Of a DNA stretch of 64,000 nucleotides, positions 11,293 through 23,014 are shown piece by piece. The first letter of the stretch is position 1, and the number at the start of each line of letters is the position of its first letter. The notes beneath the pieces are model-generated. The model was not told the origin of the DNA and searched no databases. It worked only from the letters and a program-made list of their open reading frames with translations. Source of the DNA: Pseudevernia furfuracea (Eukaryota; Ascomycota; Lecanoromycetes; Lecanorales; Parmeliaceae); contig JAIUPT010000032.1 of the NCBI GenBank assembly GCA_022315425.1, forward strand, positions 1,228,501 through 1,292,500. Direction: 5' to 3'. Both the position numbers and the translations under genes were made by a program.

Positions 11293-12158
11293 AGGACACG
11301 TGCATTTGCCATCTATGGGGATGCAGGGAATCGTGTGGTGGCTGTGGCGGTAGAGAACTAGCTCTGGGAGAGTATACGCAGAGGGCAGAGGGAGGAAAGC
11401 GGTGCGGGGGGGGGAAGGAAATGTTGCTACTGTGTGTACATATTATTCAAGATCTCTCAGGACATCCTCATTCAGAAACATAGAAGCTAGAATCGATGCT
11501 CCTAAAACTCATGAACGCATTATATCACGATACCTGACAACTGAGTATGATATCAGGTTCGTCATACTTTTCATTCTACACATGAGATTACAACCATCAA
11601 AGCGCCGTGTCTTGAAGTTGGTGTGGAGCCGGCGGAGAACATCAATATGCTAAAGGTGTGCCGGATACCTTAGTCACGAGTCAGGTAAGAAATTACCCAA
11701 GATCATGACCAGGTCCGCTTCTTACATCTTTCTTCTCCGTCATTATCTACTGTGATGGAGCCTCTTATACCGTTTTATTGGTGGTCCACATCTTGTCCGA
11801 GCTTCTCCGTGCCTTGCACCGACTCGGATTTGTGCATATTCTTGGCCGGTAATCTCCATGCCACCTTTGAAGGTAGTGCCGAGGATAGACGGCATCAGCT
11901 GTACTTGGAGGAACGACTGAATTAGTAATGGTGTGCCACAACTAGTAGAGTGATCTCCGATTCTGCGCCTTCTTCTTCGATCGAAGTCCTGGAAGAACAT
12001 ACGAGTACGCCTTCACCTAGGAGACGAAGAAACATTCTTGTCGGCCCAATGAAGAAGAACAATCTATATAAAGAGCTCAGGGTCCCCGAAAATCGTTTGA
12101 CATCACCCTGCTCCAAGTCTTCAATCATATTTTCATCTTCAGCTAACAAAAACTCAAA
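11293..12158. promoter_or_regulatory. non-coding region with a TATA box before the decayed gene
   Basis: No supported gene lies here. A G-run occurs near 11407-11416. A strong TATATAAA sits at 12065-12072, about 87 bases upstream of the ATG at 12159. This is a sensible promoter position for the secreted-protein pseudogene that follows, so the promoter appears to have outlived the reading frame. Confidence 0.45.
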
Positions 12159-12786
12159 ATGCAGTTGAATCTAGTCGGTGCACTCTTCCTGGCAGCTGCC
12201 TGCTTGGCCTCAAATTAACCCCTTTCGACGCCAGCGTAAAACTTTCTCCAATGATGATTAGCAAACAGAGCGCTAATGAACGAAAACGCAATTTGACGAC
12301 CTGATCGCCAACCCCCTTCTCCCCGAAGAGAACCCCATCCCACCCCCGTACGACAGCCTGGCCTATCCCAATTTCAATGCCCGTGCCAACGGCGTCTCCG
12401 TCCTCAAAGCCCACAGCCCCAACAACTCCGCATCCCACGTTCCATCAATCGGTGATGCTATGATTACCGCCTATTATGCAAGCTCTGAAGTCAAACTCTT
12501 CGGTTTGGACTCTACTTACCTTGGTTGTGCTGTTCAATTTGGGGCTTCACTTGGTGTCGCGGAGCCTTGCACCGTGGAGTTCAACGGCACGAAGACGATT
12601 GGAAAGGTGGTTGGTGAGGACTGCACCTATTCAGGAACCGCTCTCAGTCCGGCCTAGGTAGAGGGCAGCTTTTCGACTTTGAAGTCCGTAAAGGCCATGG
12701 TTGTCACAGTGATCAAGTCCGCGACACTGAATCTGACGGTGAAGTATTTGGATAATGTCATTGGCTTCCTGTATTCCTCCTCTTGA
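12159..12786 (+). pseudogene. decayed gene for a small secreted protein
   Basis: A secretion-signal-like start (ATG 12159; Met, polar residues, then a hydrophobic ALFLAAACLA core) runs only 19 codons before TAA at 12216. Protein-like sequence then resumes in other frames. A long frame starting near 12280 (FDDLIANPLLPEENPIPPPY) continues through IGDAMITAYYASSEV to TAG at 12655. Beyond that TAG the same frame stays open for 42 more codons (FSTLKSVKAMVVTV, TLNLTVKYLDNVIGFLY) to TGA at 12784. A GTAAAA donor at 12236 and a branch-like GCTAATG at 12272 suggest an ancestral intron ending about 12290. There the expected AG now reads AA, and the earlier AGs precede an in-frame TGA at 12277. So at least three breaks are visible. 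The ancestor was probably a small secreted beta-rich protein; its role is unknown. Confidence 0.68.
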
Positions 12787-13929
12787 GCTATTTGAGGAGG
12801 ATGCCTGTCGATTTGGAGGCGTTGTGAAGGCTGGACGACACATGTAAATTGCAGCAATAATGTGCACTGGAGGTAATCGTGTTGGCGGTGAGACTATAGC
12901 AGATAATTTGTGAATTGTCGATAATGGGAATAGAATTTTTGATACCGTACACGTTTTGAACGAGGTGCTAGATAGCGATACACATCCCATATAAAGCCAG
13001 ACATCTCCATGCAACATGATAGCGCCAAAGGAACGTTCCATGAAGTAGAAGAGATGAGAAACAGACGTCGGCATACATGTTTGAGAGAAATTGATGATGG
13101 AACAGAAGCTGACAGTGGTTGGATGACTGTTACTGTCTTGATATTACCATGGGTTCCTGCATCTTGTGGAATGGCTAATCGGACTTTTCCGTTGACAAAC
13201 CTCATTTCCCTGAAATGATGACGTCCGAATTATGTTTCAAACCAGGCGAGTACTCCCCGAGCAAATAAACCTCGCATCTTCACCCAGCATACTCCAGTGT
13301 CTTGAGAAAGACCGTTGAAAGAGCGTTTCTTGTTGTTAAGAGATCCTTGAAAGGAAGAAAAAGCCTTGCCGTCTCTCCACTCGGGCATATGCAACTAGAG
13401 CGCGCTAGACCTGCAGCTAATCATCATTAATCACCCAATATTCTCAGCAACGGCAACCCATGATGCCGCCATCCACACTCCTACACAGACCTCGACGAGC
13501 AAGACTCAAGATCGCTTCTTTACCGAGGATCTTGTAGCCGAAGACCCTCGACAACCGGTTAACACATTGCCTCGAAGGGCTTCGCGACAAGCGTCCTGGA
13601 CTCTCTCCGGAAGACTTTTACGGGCCTCCAGATCCCAGAGCTTGTGGAATCCTGTCAATTCCTCAGCTCTCGTCAATTCGCCTCGGACAGCTGTCCTCCC
13701 TGATGCCACTACCACTCCATCGCTAGCACGCCATGCTCCGCAATTGGCCCTCCTAAGTAAGCCGTCGATCCTGAAGACCGCTCCTCTACGACGCAACAAT
13801 TTTCCGAGCCAGAGCAGCCTCCAGGTCGAAACCCCAGGCTCTGGCAGAAACAGGCCTTCTCAAAGCGAGCCCCGCTCTCACCTTCGACCGTCACCGCTCC
13901 CTAACAGGCTGAACCACGCCCACAGCGCA
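12787..13929. other. non-coding region, possible 5' extension of the Erf4-domain gene
   Basis: From 13408 to 13929 the frame of the downstream Erf4-domain gene stays open (after TAG at 13405) but has no ATG. It encodes Ser/Pro/Arg-rich sequence, so it is either a long 5' leader or part of a coding exon whose start codon lies in an upstream exon I could not find. The left part (12787-13400) shows no gene. Confidence 0.4.
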
Positions 13930-14658
13930 ATGAACCCAACACCCTCCCAGCACTCTCTCCACTCCGACAGCCCTTCAAAACGCCCACCAACCCCAGCGAA
14001 AGATCTCGAATATGGCATACTCCATGCGCCACCCCAAAACTCCCGTGCTTCTACCCCACGCCCCAGCATCCAGGCATCCTCTACCAAGTCAAACCTCGCC
14101 TGGGGCCCCTCACACCCATGCTACCCGCATCCAAACCCGCACATACCTCTCACGTCACCCCTACACAGCACGACACGTATAATACGCATTCCGAGGGATT
14201 GGATGATAGAGGGCGACCTAGCGCCCACATTCAGCCACACGTACCCCGAGGTCCTCGATCCCTGGGTCAGCGAACCGGCTTTTCGAACTCTGATCCAGAA
14301 TGTCAATGAAGGGCTCATAAGAGCATTCTCACCGTACGGGTGGAGGGCGTGGGTGGATGCGGTGTTGGGCGTAGCTACTGGCTGGATATACGAGGATTTG
14401 GGCTTCGCGGGCGTGAAGAAGGGGGCGAGAGATGTGGAGTTGCTGATTGAAGAGTGGAATGGGCAGAGGAGGAAGGGGCTTGAAAGAGAGGATGAGGATT
14501 TGGTGAAGGCAATACCGCTGAGGAGGACGGGGTACCTGTGTCTGGATATTCAGATACCGGACCCGCATGTCGGGGTTGTAGAGGATGAAGGGGAGGGGGA
14601 AGAGACTGCTGATGGGAGCGCAGCAGGCGGTGAGAGGGAAGAGCAAGCGAAGGATTGA
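13930..14658 (+). CDS. ERF4: Erf4-domain protein (Ras palmitoyltransferase subunit family)
   Basis: From ATG 13930 the frame encodes 242 residues. An N-terminal Ser/Pro-rich stretch of about 80 residues precedes a conserved core, roughly residues 82-215. The core has TRIIRIPRDW, then LIQNVNEGLIRAFSPYGWRA, WVDAVLGVATGWIYEDLGF and GVKKGARDVELLIEEWN, which is the pattern of the Golgin A7/Erf4 domain. Erf4 partners the DHHC enzyme Erf2 at the ER/Golgi and supports palmitoylation of Ras. The tail is acidic (EDEGEGEET). The frame is open about 520 bases further upstream without an ATG, so the protein may be longer through an unrecognised first exon. The family call is good; the start is uncertain. 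Confidence 0.75.
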   Translation: MNPTPSQHSLHSDSPSKRPPTPAKDLEYGILHAPPQNSRASTPRPSIQASSTKSNLAWGPSHPCYPHPNPHIPLTSPLHSTTRIIRIPRDWMIEGDLAPTFSHTYPEVLDPWVSEPAFRTLIQNVNEGLIRAFSPYGWRAWVDAVLGVATGWIYEDLGFAGVKKGARDVELLIEEWNGQRRKGLEREDEDLVKAIPLRRTGYLCLDIQIPDPHVGVVEDEGEGEETADGSAAGGEREEQAKD

Positions 14659-16764
14659 TTTGCTATTGCTATTGATACTGCTTTCAAGCGTTTTGAGCGT
14701 CTTGATACCATTACTTTGTTACTTGCATTGCTGGGGGCGTTCACGTGTCAGAAAAGAGACTGATATCGCCGTAATCCGCCATCGCTTTTTCACTGCTTCT
14801 CCTGCTCTTCAACGTTGGTCCTATTCAATCTCAAAGTCATATAGTCCAAGGCGCTGATAACTACTACTCTTTTCTTACGCCGATTCCGATCTTCATCCCC
14901 GCAAAAATTAATTACTCACGAATTGGGTAGGTATTACTAAACTTGCAAGCACTTCCTCGTGCTCCCATGCAAGACCCGATCGTACCGCACGAAAATCGCC
15001 AGTCGATATTGAGTGAGGGGTTGGAAAGGCACAGTGGCCGAGGGGGGGGGAAGGATGGTGCGGCAAAGTGGGAGAGGTATATCAGGGTGGAAAGGCAAGG
15101 CTGGAAAGGTCGGAGTAAGGAGAATGTGCTCTCGTTGTGTGGAGAACTGAATTCTAGGGATCCTGGGTTGCTGCAAAAGAAAACGCGCGGAACAAGGTTA
15201 CAAAGATACGTACTTATCGATTGGTAATTCTACAAATTAGTCAAAGACCCTAAGGTACCTTATGCAGTCCCCATGCCCCGATCTGGAGCCCCATTCCTGT
15301 TCCGCAGAGCCCCAAGCGCTCGAGCGCAGGACGCGCTTTTCTACTGGCTGCTCTGTACCTTGGAAATGCCCTGGCTTTTTACGCTGTTTTTACAGCGTGC
15401 AGTAACTGGTCTGCCAGGGCCTCTCTGTCCCCTCGTGGGGTACCTCTCAACAGAACACCCCCCCCCCAGGTGCCCTATCCGGGTAGTTCTGGGGATGAGG
15501 AGGATTACTACCCCACGAAGGGAAAGATGGGATCTCGAAGCTCGTGCGGTTTTTTGAAGAGCCCATTACTCCAATCCTGGCCCATCGCACGAGCAGAAGA
15601 AGTCAGAACCAAGAACCACGGCCCAATATCTGGCAGTGGAATTTTGAGGGCTCTGTGTGGTGAGCTTCTGTTTTCCTTTTCCTGGATGCATCATGTCGGT
15701 GAGAGGTCCTTTTTCCTGTGGTGCAAAGAAAGGGCAAGGAAAAGATGCGCTGCTGAAAAGATGGTGTAGCCTTGACGCTACTGTCGCCGAATCCTGCCTT
15801 CTTCTGGGGGGAAGAAATATGCGATTGGCGAAAGACAAGGAAGGAAGCAACTGCATTACGGCGATTTTGAAGCAGTAGAGCGAGTACATTGGCAATAGGA
15901 CGACAAGTCCGCTGGCATTCTGTCGACAGTGACTTACGAGACTGGTATCAAGTAGTACTGATGACGGCCGTGCACTCGTCATTTCCTCCAGGCGAGCACG
16001 CACAAGCATGGTTGCCGGATGAAGAGAAGACATGGTGGACAAGTCGTCGTCTCGAAATTAATTGATCAGCAGAAGATCAGCACCAAATGGCGCTGACGGG
16101 CCACGGCTGCTTACCGAGATAATCTCCTCAGCAAAGCTTAAGATGTACCCCTGAGCAGGCTATTCCCTTACGCGTAACTGCAATGTTTATTCCAAGTTTT
16201 TGGACCGAAGCAAAGGTGCTCCAATCGGTCATGCTTGTGCTTGCACATGATCTCAATGCATCGATTGCATCCCACGTTAATTTTCTCAAGTCACCGATTG
16301 GAAAGGTATCATCCATTTACCTTTCATGACAGCGACACGCTCAAGACCGTGTCGCCAAAGCAACATTACGATTCACGAATAACGAATAATCACGACTCCC
16401 CAAAGGTGGAAATTGAAAGTGTGGGGCAATCTCCGGCCTTCCGCATATTTCTTGTTTAGACGGTTAGACCCCTCGCCCAGCATCGCCACTGCGCTAACCC
16501 GCGTGGGGTCCAGGGAAACCCGCCAAAACATCGCAGAGACTACCGTATGTAGAGACTACCCAGAGAGGAACTCAGGGAAGTGTGCTTAGTGCTATAAAGG
16601 CGTCATCGCTTCCTTCCGTGGCACCAAGCCTGAAAAGACCAGTCAATTTACTCAACCCCGGCTCACCACTCACACCAACACCATCAGCCCTCCGGAAAGA
16701 GAGCTCTTGGAATTGAACTACGATTACTCCGTATTGATTATTACCTATGTGCAGACTGCAGACA
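14659..16764. other. long region without a supported gene
   Basis: About 2.1 kb with only short open stretches on both strands. Those at 14943-15227, 15273-15769 and 15566-16042 (minus) have low-complexity or mixed composition and no splice logic, so I do not call them. Homopolymer runs (G9 near 15042, C9 near 15460) are present. It could hold non-coding transcripts or decayed sequence, but nothing shows this directly. Confidence 0.4.
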
Positions 16765-17019
16765 TCAGGCATCATCTCCTAGTCTCATGCAAGTGCAACA
16801 CGAAAGCCTCTTCCGTCTTCCCAAAACCATATACATCCCTGCAATGTGGGACATGAATCTCATTTGTGCAGCCCAGCCGTTGTGGGCCTCACCTTTCTCC
16901 TGCACATCTTTCATAAGCTTTTGCCTCTCCTCACTTCTTGCTTTCTTTCCTTTACCTACCACAGCCTTGTCTTTGATGAACGCCGCTTCATCGCTCTCGA
17001 GCGCCTTGAAATTGCCCAT
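16765..17019 (-). CDS. possible small basic protein, function unknown
   Basis: A minus-strand frame of 84 codons starts at ATG 17019. Its first 45 residues are charged and helical in character (ALESDEAAFIKDKAVVGKGK, ARSEERQKLMKDVQEK), unlike the random frames around it. A 54-base segment inside (GTGAGG...TTGCAG, 16892 down to about 16839) has good intron ends and a length divisible by three. Splicing would therefore shorten the product by 18 residues without changing frame. The start lies 164 bases from the divergent gene at 17183, compatible with a shared promoter. I do not recognise a family, and the gene may be spurious. Confidence 0.33.
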   Translation of the reverse strand: MGNFKALESDEAAFIKDKAVVGKGKKARSEERQKLMKDVQEKGEAHNGWAAQMRFMSHIAGMYMVLGRRKRLSCCTCMRLGDDA

Positions 17020-17182
17020 GTCTGATTACTATAAGCACTGCCGGTGTAGATGCTGCTATGCACGCCGTCATTGCCTACCATCACTAATCTTGCTGCGTCC
17101 ATTGACTGAATGAAAATAAATCTTGCGCCAGAGACATCGCTGTCTTCCACCTTCCCAAACTTCCCACCTGAAAGTTGCCGCC

Positions 17183-20100
17183 ATGCGAGCCCAATGGCTT
17201 TATTTAGCCCTCTCCGCCATACTGTTGGCAACAAACTGCCCTACAACCACAGCCCAAAGATATCCAGTGCTCCCACGAGAAGCTACCACCTCCACCAAAG
17301 ATGCTGTGGCTGCTTCGACAACCCGCTCGACAGCATCTTCGTCTAGCGAAGCTACCTCCAGTGCCTCATCAAATGGAGGGAGCAGCACTTCGGGAACCCC
17401 AGCGAAAGCTACCAACGCCGCAGCGTCGAGTTCCACGGCATTCATAACAGCTACTCCAATCGCCAAAGGCTCGCTCAACGTCAATGGTACTACTACGCCT
17501 AAGATCGAAGGACTACCCATACACCCAAAAATCACGCCAGCCTTGGCTGTTGCAGGACCCATCTTGATACTCACTGGCGCTCTCTACGCCCTTGTCGGCA
17601 TCAAGACTAAATGGCTCAACATCTTCCTCTCGACGGCATACATTTTCGCTTTAGCAGTAACAATCTTGATTGAATTTGTGATGCATACCCCGGTTTCCAA
17701 CGCCGCCCAGGGCGCTTATGTTGTGGCTGCATGCCTTACGGGCTTAATAGCCGGGGGCGCTTCCCTCCTGTTCAAAGACGTTACGGAAAGTATGAGCTGC
17801 TTTCTCGGCGGCTTTTGCTTTAGCATGTGGCTCTTGATTTTGAGACCTGGAGGCACGATCCCCAACACGACTGGAAAAATTGTCCTCATTTCCTGCTTTA
17901 CTGTTGGTGCCCCAGCTCTGTACTTCAACCGTCACACTCGACCATACGCCTTGATTGGATCAACGTCCTTCGCCGGAGCTACCGCGATTATCCTCGGCAT
18001 CGACTGCTTGAGTCGTGCAGGTCTCAAGGAGTTTTGGTTATACGTTTGGAGTAGGTCGCTGATTGTCCCTTCTACGCCAAGTCACAATACTAACCTCACG
18101 ATTGAACATAGATATCAACAACGAGATATTTCCCCTCAACTACAGCGACCCATATCCTATCACACGCGGAATACAAGTCGAGACTGGAGCGATCGTTATT
18201 GTCTGTGCGTTGGGCATAGTGTGTCAAATGAAAGTCTGGAAAATAATCAGAATACGAAGGGACGAGAAGGCAAGAGAACAGAGACGAAGAGACGAAGAGA
18301 GAAATGTGGCTGATGAAGAGCGTGGGAGGACGGTTGAGGATGGCATCAAGCGAGAACGAGGCTCTTGGGAAGCTGCCTATGGTAGTGGTGAGAGAGTGAA
18401 GTTTCAGCATCTAGACTCTGGAATTGGGATGGATGAAACAAGTATTCGAAAGGGCTCATTGAGCATTGTTGGAACTTCCGATGTCCGAGGCTCAGATCCT
18501 GAGAGCACTGAATTGCAAGAAATGGGCGCTTCTCCCAACGGCCCCAAGGAAGGTGGCAAACTTACAGTTCACGACATTAAGGATGATGGAATCTTCCCTA
18601 CCCTTTCGGCTACTGGCCAGCAATTGACACGCTCAAGCTCAATAACAGAATCTAGAGAGCCTTCCATTCACGAGTCGCAGACTGGTGCATCAAAGCCTTT
18701 CGGCTCCGAGGCGTCCCGCGGAAATGCAGCAGCACTCAGGTCGGTAGGCCAGAACCTTACTCTGGAACCAAAGGTCACACACTTGCCGTTCAAAGTGCCG
18801 GATCCAGATTCTGGAAGTGAAGACGGACGCTCTTCAGTTGCCGCAGCTGCTGCTTCGGAGCACATGGCAGATAGATGGGTTAATAGGTTATCAGGGTCGT
18901 CTATAGCACGACAGCTGTCCAAAAGGTCAGAACGAAGCTTTATCGCTGCAAGCACGTTGGAGGAGGCCTCAATGATCCCAGATATCGAGCATGACCGAGC
19001 TTCGTCGGTAGTAGCGACTATTGATGGAGTATCTGAAAAAGACCACTCGGAGGAAGGAGCGCTGTCTGTGAGAGACCAGAGGCCTTCTTTCGAGATTTTC
19101 CAAAAGCAAGACTCAATCCAAACATTGATGCTAGGAACACACCCGAGTGCAGACCTCGGTAAAGATGCAGAGAAATTGTCAGGACAGAGCGCAAACCCAA
19201 TTGCATTAGGCGAGAGCCAAGCCGTAGAGGCTCAGCATTTCAATGGGTCGATGGATCCCCGGCCAGAATTTGTAGCTTTGCCTGACTCCGAGATCGCCAG
19301 TAACATGACCGTCGAGGAGCCAAATCTGAGATCGAGAGCGAGTGCTACAGCGGAATCAGAGGCATCCGAACAACGTCCTAGGATTAGTAGTCTTAGTGCA
19401 AATTTACCTGAAGGCGCTTCAAGGGTGGTGACGGCCTACAGGACGAACGAATGGGCGAAGCATCTCGATGGAGCAGACTTGCCAGCAATTGATGAGCTCA
19501 GATTTAAAAACCCTCAAGTTCCAGAATCATCGCATCCGACCGAACATGTTGCCCCAGTCAATGTCCGCGCTCTGCAGCAGACAACACTCAATGCGGAACC
19601 GGCTCCAATCCTGACTGTCAAATCGGACAGCCTGGGTGACAGGCCTGCGTCCTACTTCCAATCCAAAAATCCATTCCAAAAACCAAAAGATACGCAACAG
19701 CTCAAACCAACCGTGCATCAACTAACCCGCGAAAAAATTACGGAAAAATCGCCTCCTCAGACATCTCTAGCAGATAGCATGGAACGATCCCCATCGCAAA
19801 CGTCCCTGAGCAGCACCCAAAGCCGCAAAGAACAATATCGACCACCTCTTCCCAAATTTCGCTCTTCCCAGCCATCCGTCCCCTCTGCCCATGGATTTCG
19901 CCGCAGCAGCTCAATTCCCTTAATCAGCTCACCCCTGGTCGAATCTCCAATAGAAGAAGGCGTCGAGGCCTCCTTTCCAGCTCGCTTCACTCCTTCCTCG
20001 ATGCACCTGATGTCTCAACGCGACAGCATACTTCGTAATAAACCGTCTTCTACATCTCTTCTGCGGACCAACTGGTCGAACGCTGCCCTAGACCAGCACC

Positions 20101-20591
20101 CAGCGTTGCGTGCTCTGAATGAAGACGAGAACATCTCCCTCTCGCAGCGGAAATCCCTCCTCCAACAGAACCCGCAATCTATTCCTCAAATGCACCGCTC
20201 ATCTTCCGGCCCAATCTTGGGCGCGGCTACGCCAATATCCCCCCACAACGACGCACACACACCTATTCACTCCCGTAGCCGCCCCTCTCTAACACCGCAA
20301 CCCATGTCCCGGCATCCCTCACTCTCGCCCCGTGACTCCACCATTTCTGCATGGCGTGCCAGCCTCCAAGCGTCATTAACAGCCCACCACCGCGACCGAG
20401 AGATTGAAGCCCACCGGGCGACTCTGATAGCTGAGAAGCGGCGCGAGAGTACCAGTAGGCAAGAGCAAAGGGTCAGTCAGACCCTGACTCAAACTGTCAA
20501 GGACCGTGGTATGAGACAGAGTAGTATGATAGAGCTTCACCAGCAGCAGATGCGGAAGATGCAGGCGGAGGCGAACAAGAGTCTTGCCTGA
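17183..20591 (+). CDS. DUF4203/TM7S3-like multi-pass membrane protein with long cytosolic tail
   Basis: Exons 17183..18050 and 18112..20591 join across a 61-base intron (GTAGGT...CATAG, CTAAC branch) to give about 1115 residues. A signal peptide (MRAQWLYLALSAILLATNC) leads into a Ser/Thr-rich extracellular stretch to about residue 105. Hydrophobic helices follow (ALAVAGPILILTGALYALVG, NIFLSTAYIFALAVTILIEF, AYVVAACLTGLIAGGASLLF, SCFLGGFCFSMWLLIL and others), ending with GAIVIVCALGIVCQMKVW near residue 345. This matches the seven-helix DUF4203 (TMEM198-like) domain. The last 750 residues are Ser-rich and probably disordered, with repeated short phospho-site-like motifs (RSSSIPL, SPSQTSLSS) and a basic, coiled-coil-prone C-terminus (HRDREIEAHR). 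Function in fungi is not established. Confidence 0.78.
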
Positions 20592-21519
20592 CTCCATCAC
20601 GTTCTTTGAGTATCGGTCCTTTTTGAAAGTTCTTTTGTCTATTTCGGTTTGGATTTCGACTTCGTTCAAGGAGTCTGGGTTTCCTTTCGTGATTCCGACC
20701 ATTGGATATACCCACTCCTTTACCGGCGTTTCGGATACTTAAAACAAGCAAGATACCTGTTGATACAGTAGGGCGAGGGCCGGCCTTGGGGAAGGACATG
20801 TCCCAGGAGCAGTTACATACATACATAATGTTTATCTTCCTCAGTATAATCAAACCAATTTCCAAACTCATTCATTCATACATGACTCTCTCTCTCCCTC
20901 TCTCATTCGAGAGACGCACGCATGATGATGGGACGGGGACTCTGGGTGCATGCGTGCACCGTGCACGGCAGGGGTAGGGGTAGGGGTCGGTAGGGGAAAG
21001 CTGTGTGTGACTTGTGACTTGGGACTTGGGAAGGAAGGGGGTGGGGGGTCTTTTTCAACCCTCCTCCTCAGGGTGGGTTTAATTCTCTCGATGTATGTAG
21101 AGTAAGATACCATTTGTACAATTGTGTAGAGTAAGTACATTTGGCAGAAGGCCGTGGTTATTTTTCGATGGTGTGGGTGGATATGAGTGTAGATTATTAT
21201 TATGACGCACATATCATATGATCGATCTATGGGGTTGTGGAAATATATTGTTTGACAGAGTTTGAATATGCTATTCTATGTATTTATTTGATGTTTCCTA
21301 TTGTACAACGGTCTATAGTAGTACAGCTTCGTCGTAAGAGGGCGTGTCCGTAACGCATGTCTCATAAAAGCAACGTGAATGCCTTGCCATCCTCGAAACT
21401 CCGGGCTTTTCATTGCATGTCCCTTGCCGTAACACCACGCATTGCTTTTTTCCATGCTGTTAGCGTAAAGGATGAGTTTCGTCCACGGCCGCCTGGCCAA
21501 CTCCTTTTGGTAATACAAG
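20592..21519. other. convergent intergenic region with simple repeats
   Basis: Two genes converge here. The interval holds a CT-rich run (20885-20905), a GGTAGGGGTAGGGGT stretch near 20970-20990, and a T/G-rich segment further right. These are 3' ends rather than genes; no protein-like frame is present. Confidence 0.45.
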
Positions 21520-23014
21520 TCACATCGCCTTCTTCCCCGGCCTTCCCGGCACCCTCCTCTTCTCACTCCCGCTGCCTCTTTGTTTTTCAACAACGCCCGC
21601 GGTCCTCATCTCCCTCCTAACTTCTTGACCTACCCAACCTTCCGCCCCTGTCACGACCGATCCCATAAGTGATGCAAAAACTCTCCAGGGCAAAGTCACT
21701 ACCGTCCAGCAGAACTGTACCGGCAACGACATCACTGCCGCTACACCATCGAACAGATCGAACACCAGACCGACGCCACTTGCTCTCCGTTGGCGAGAAG
21801 ACTGTGAGCTGCGTTCTGCGGCTGCAGCAAGGGTGATGGCGTCGCCTAGGCGCTTTTCGAGGTCTTGAAGGCGGGACTCGGTTTGGAGGGAGAGGAGGGT
21901 GGCGCGTTTTTCGTAGCGGCGGACTGCGCGGTTGAGGGCGTCGAGGTCGGGCTGGAGGGTTTTGCGGACTTGAGTGACTGGATCTTGAGTTGGTGACTTG
22001 GTGGCGGTGTCGTTCGTGCTATTGATGTTGCTGTCGGCGATGTGCTTTTCCAATTCCGTAAGACGGTCTTGTAGGTCGTTGACCGTGGCCGACGACATGT
22101 TTCTGGAGGTACCGGAGTAGGCATCAGTATTGACGGTTCGTTGCAGATGTAGCGTCCGTGCTTGAACAAGCTTGATGAGATGGGACAAAGGACGTAATTC
22201 GGCGGCTAGGAGAAAGATAGTGAGGTTGTAATTTGAGACAAGGCCTTCTGATGGGCGTGTAAGCTGGCCACGGATGTGGTGGAGGAGCCATGCACCGCCT
22301 GCCGGGAAGAGGAAGCACATCAGAAGTGCGAGAAGCTCATGAATCCGAAGCTCGCTTGTTGCAGAGCTTTGATACGAAGAAGGTTGTACGGGCTTCGGAT
22401 CAGGATCATTGGCTCCGTCTAGCGGTGTGGCAGGTGGACTCTGTTGTTCCTCCTCTTCACTGCCCTCTTCGATGATGGTGTCGGAAGCGTAGCCGTCACT
22501 GGATGGTTGCGTGTCGTTGACATGGACCGACTGCGCTGAGATGTACCAGTCCCTGCCTCGGGTTAAGTAAAATAGCAAATATCTGTCGGACTATAACTTA
22601 CCATGGTAGTCTTACAGACCAATTCAAAAAAACCGCCGCCAGACCCAGCAACGTCATATCTGTCACCACAGCGCTTCCATTATGAAAGAACAGCCCACCT
22701 ACGGCTGGGAGCAGCGCCAGAGCGAGCGGGGCAGAGTGCCAATTAGAGGGTTCATGAAACCTTTCCAGCTCCGGACTCGTCGCTTTCGGCAGTAAAAGAC
22801 CGTCGGTGGACGATTTGATGGATTGTCGTGTGCTCTCGAGGGAATCCGAGAAGTTGGAGCTTCGGCGATGTCTTAGAGGACTCGATATTTCGGCGACGGC
22901 CGAAGGGCGTCCTAACAGGCGACTGCGAATCGGAGAATCGTTTTGTCGCGCTGTGCTCTTGGCCAATGGAGTCGGGGTGTCGCTGGAAGGAGTCATTGCC
23001 CGGTCGGGTTCCAT
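21520..23014 (-). CDS. putative membrane protein with coiled coil, function unknown
   Basis: Exons 23014..22602 and 22552..21520 join across a 49-base intron (GTAAGT...AGGCAG) to give 481 residues. The N-terminus is Ser-rich with basic patches. Two hydrophobic segments flank the splice site (LALALLPAVGGLFFHNG and TDMTLLGLAAVFLNWSVRLP), followed by WDWYISAQ, an acidic stretch and a further helix (ELLALLMCFLFPAGGAWLLH). Residues about 275-390 look coiled-coil (NDLQDRLTELEKHIADS, DLDALNRAVRRYEKRA). A last hydrophobic region (VGLVFDLFDGVAAVMSLPVQ) precedes a basic tail (KRRVPGRPGKK). ATG 23014 has an ACCATGG context and was chosen over upstream ATGs at 23116 and 23161. I know similar fungal hypothetical proteins only in outline and assign no function. 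Confidence 0.72.

Noticed and set aside
15273..16042. overlapping frames on both strands in the 14.7-16.8 kb gap
   Set aside because: They have random-like composition with no motifs or splice signals and compete with each other on opposite strands.
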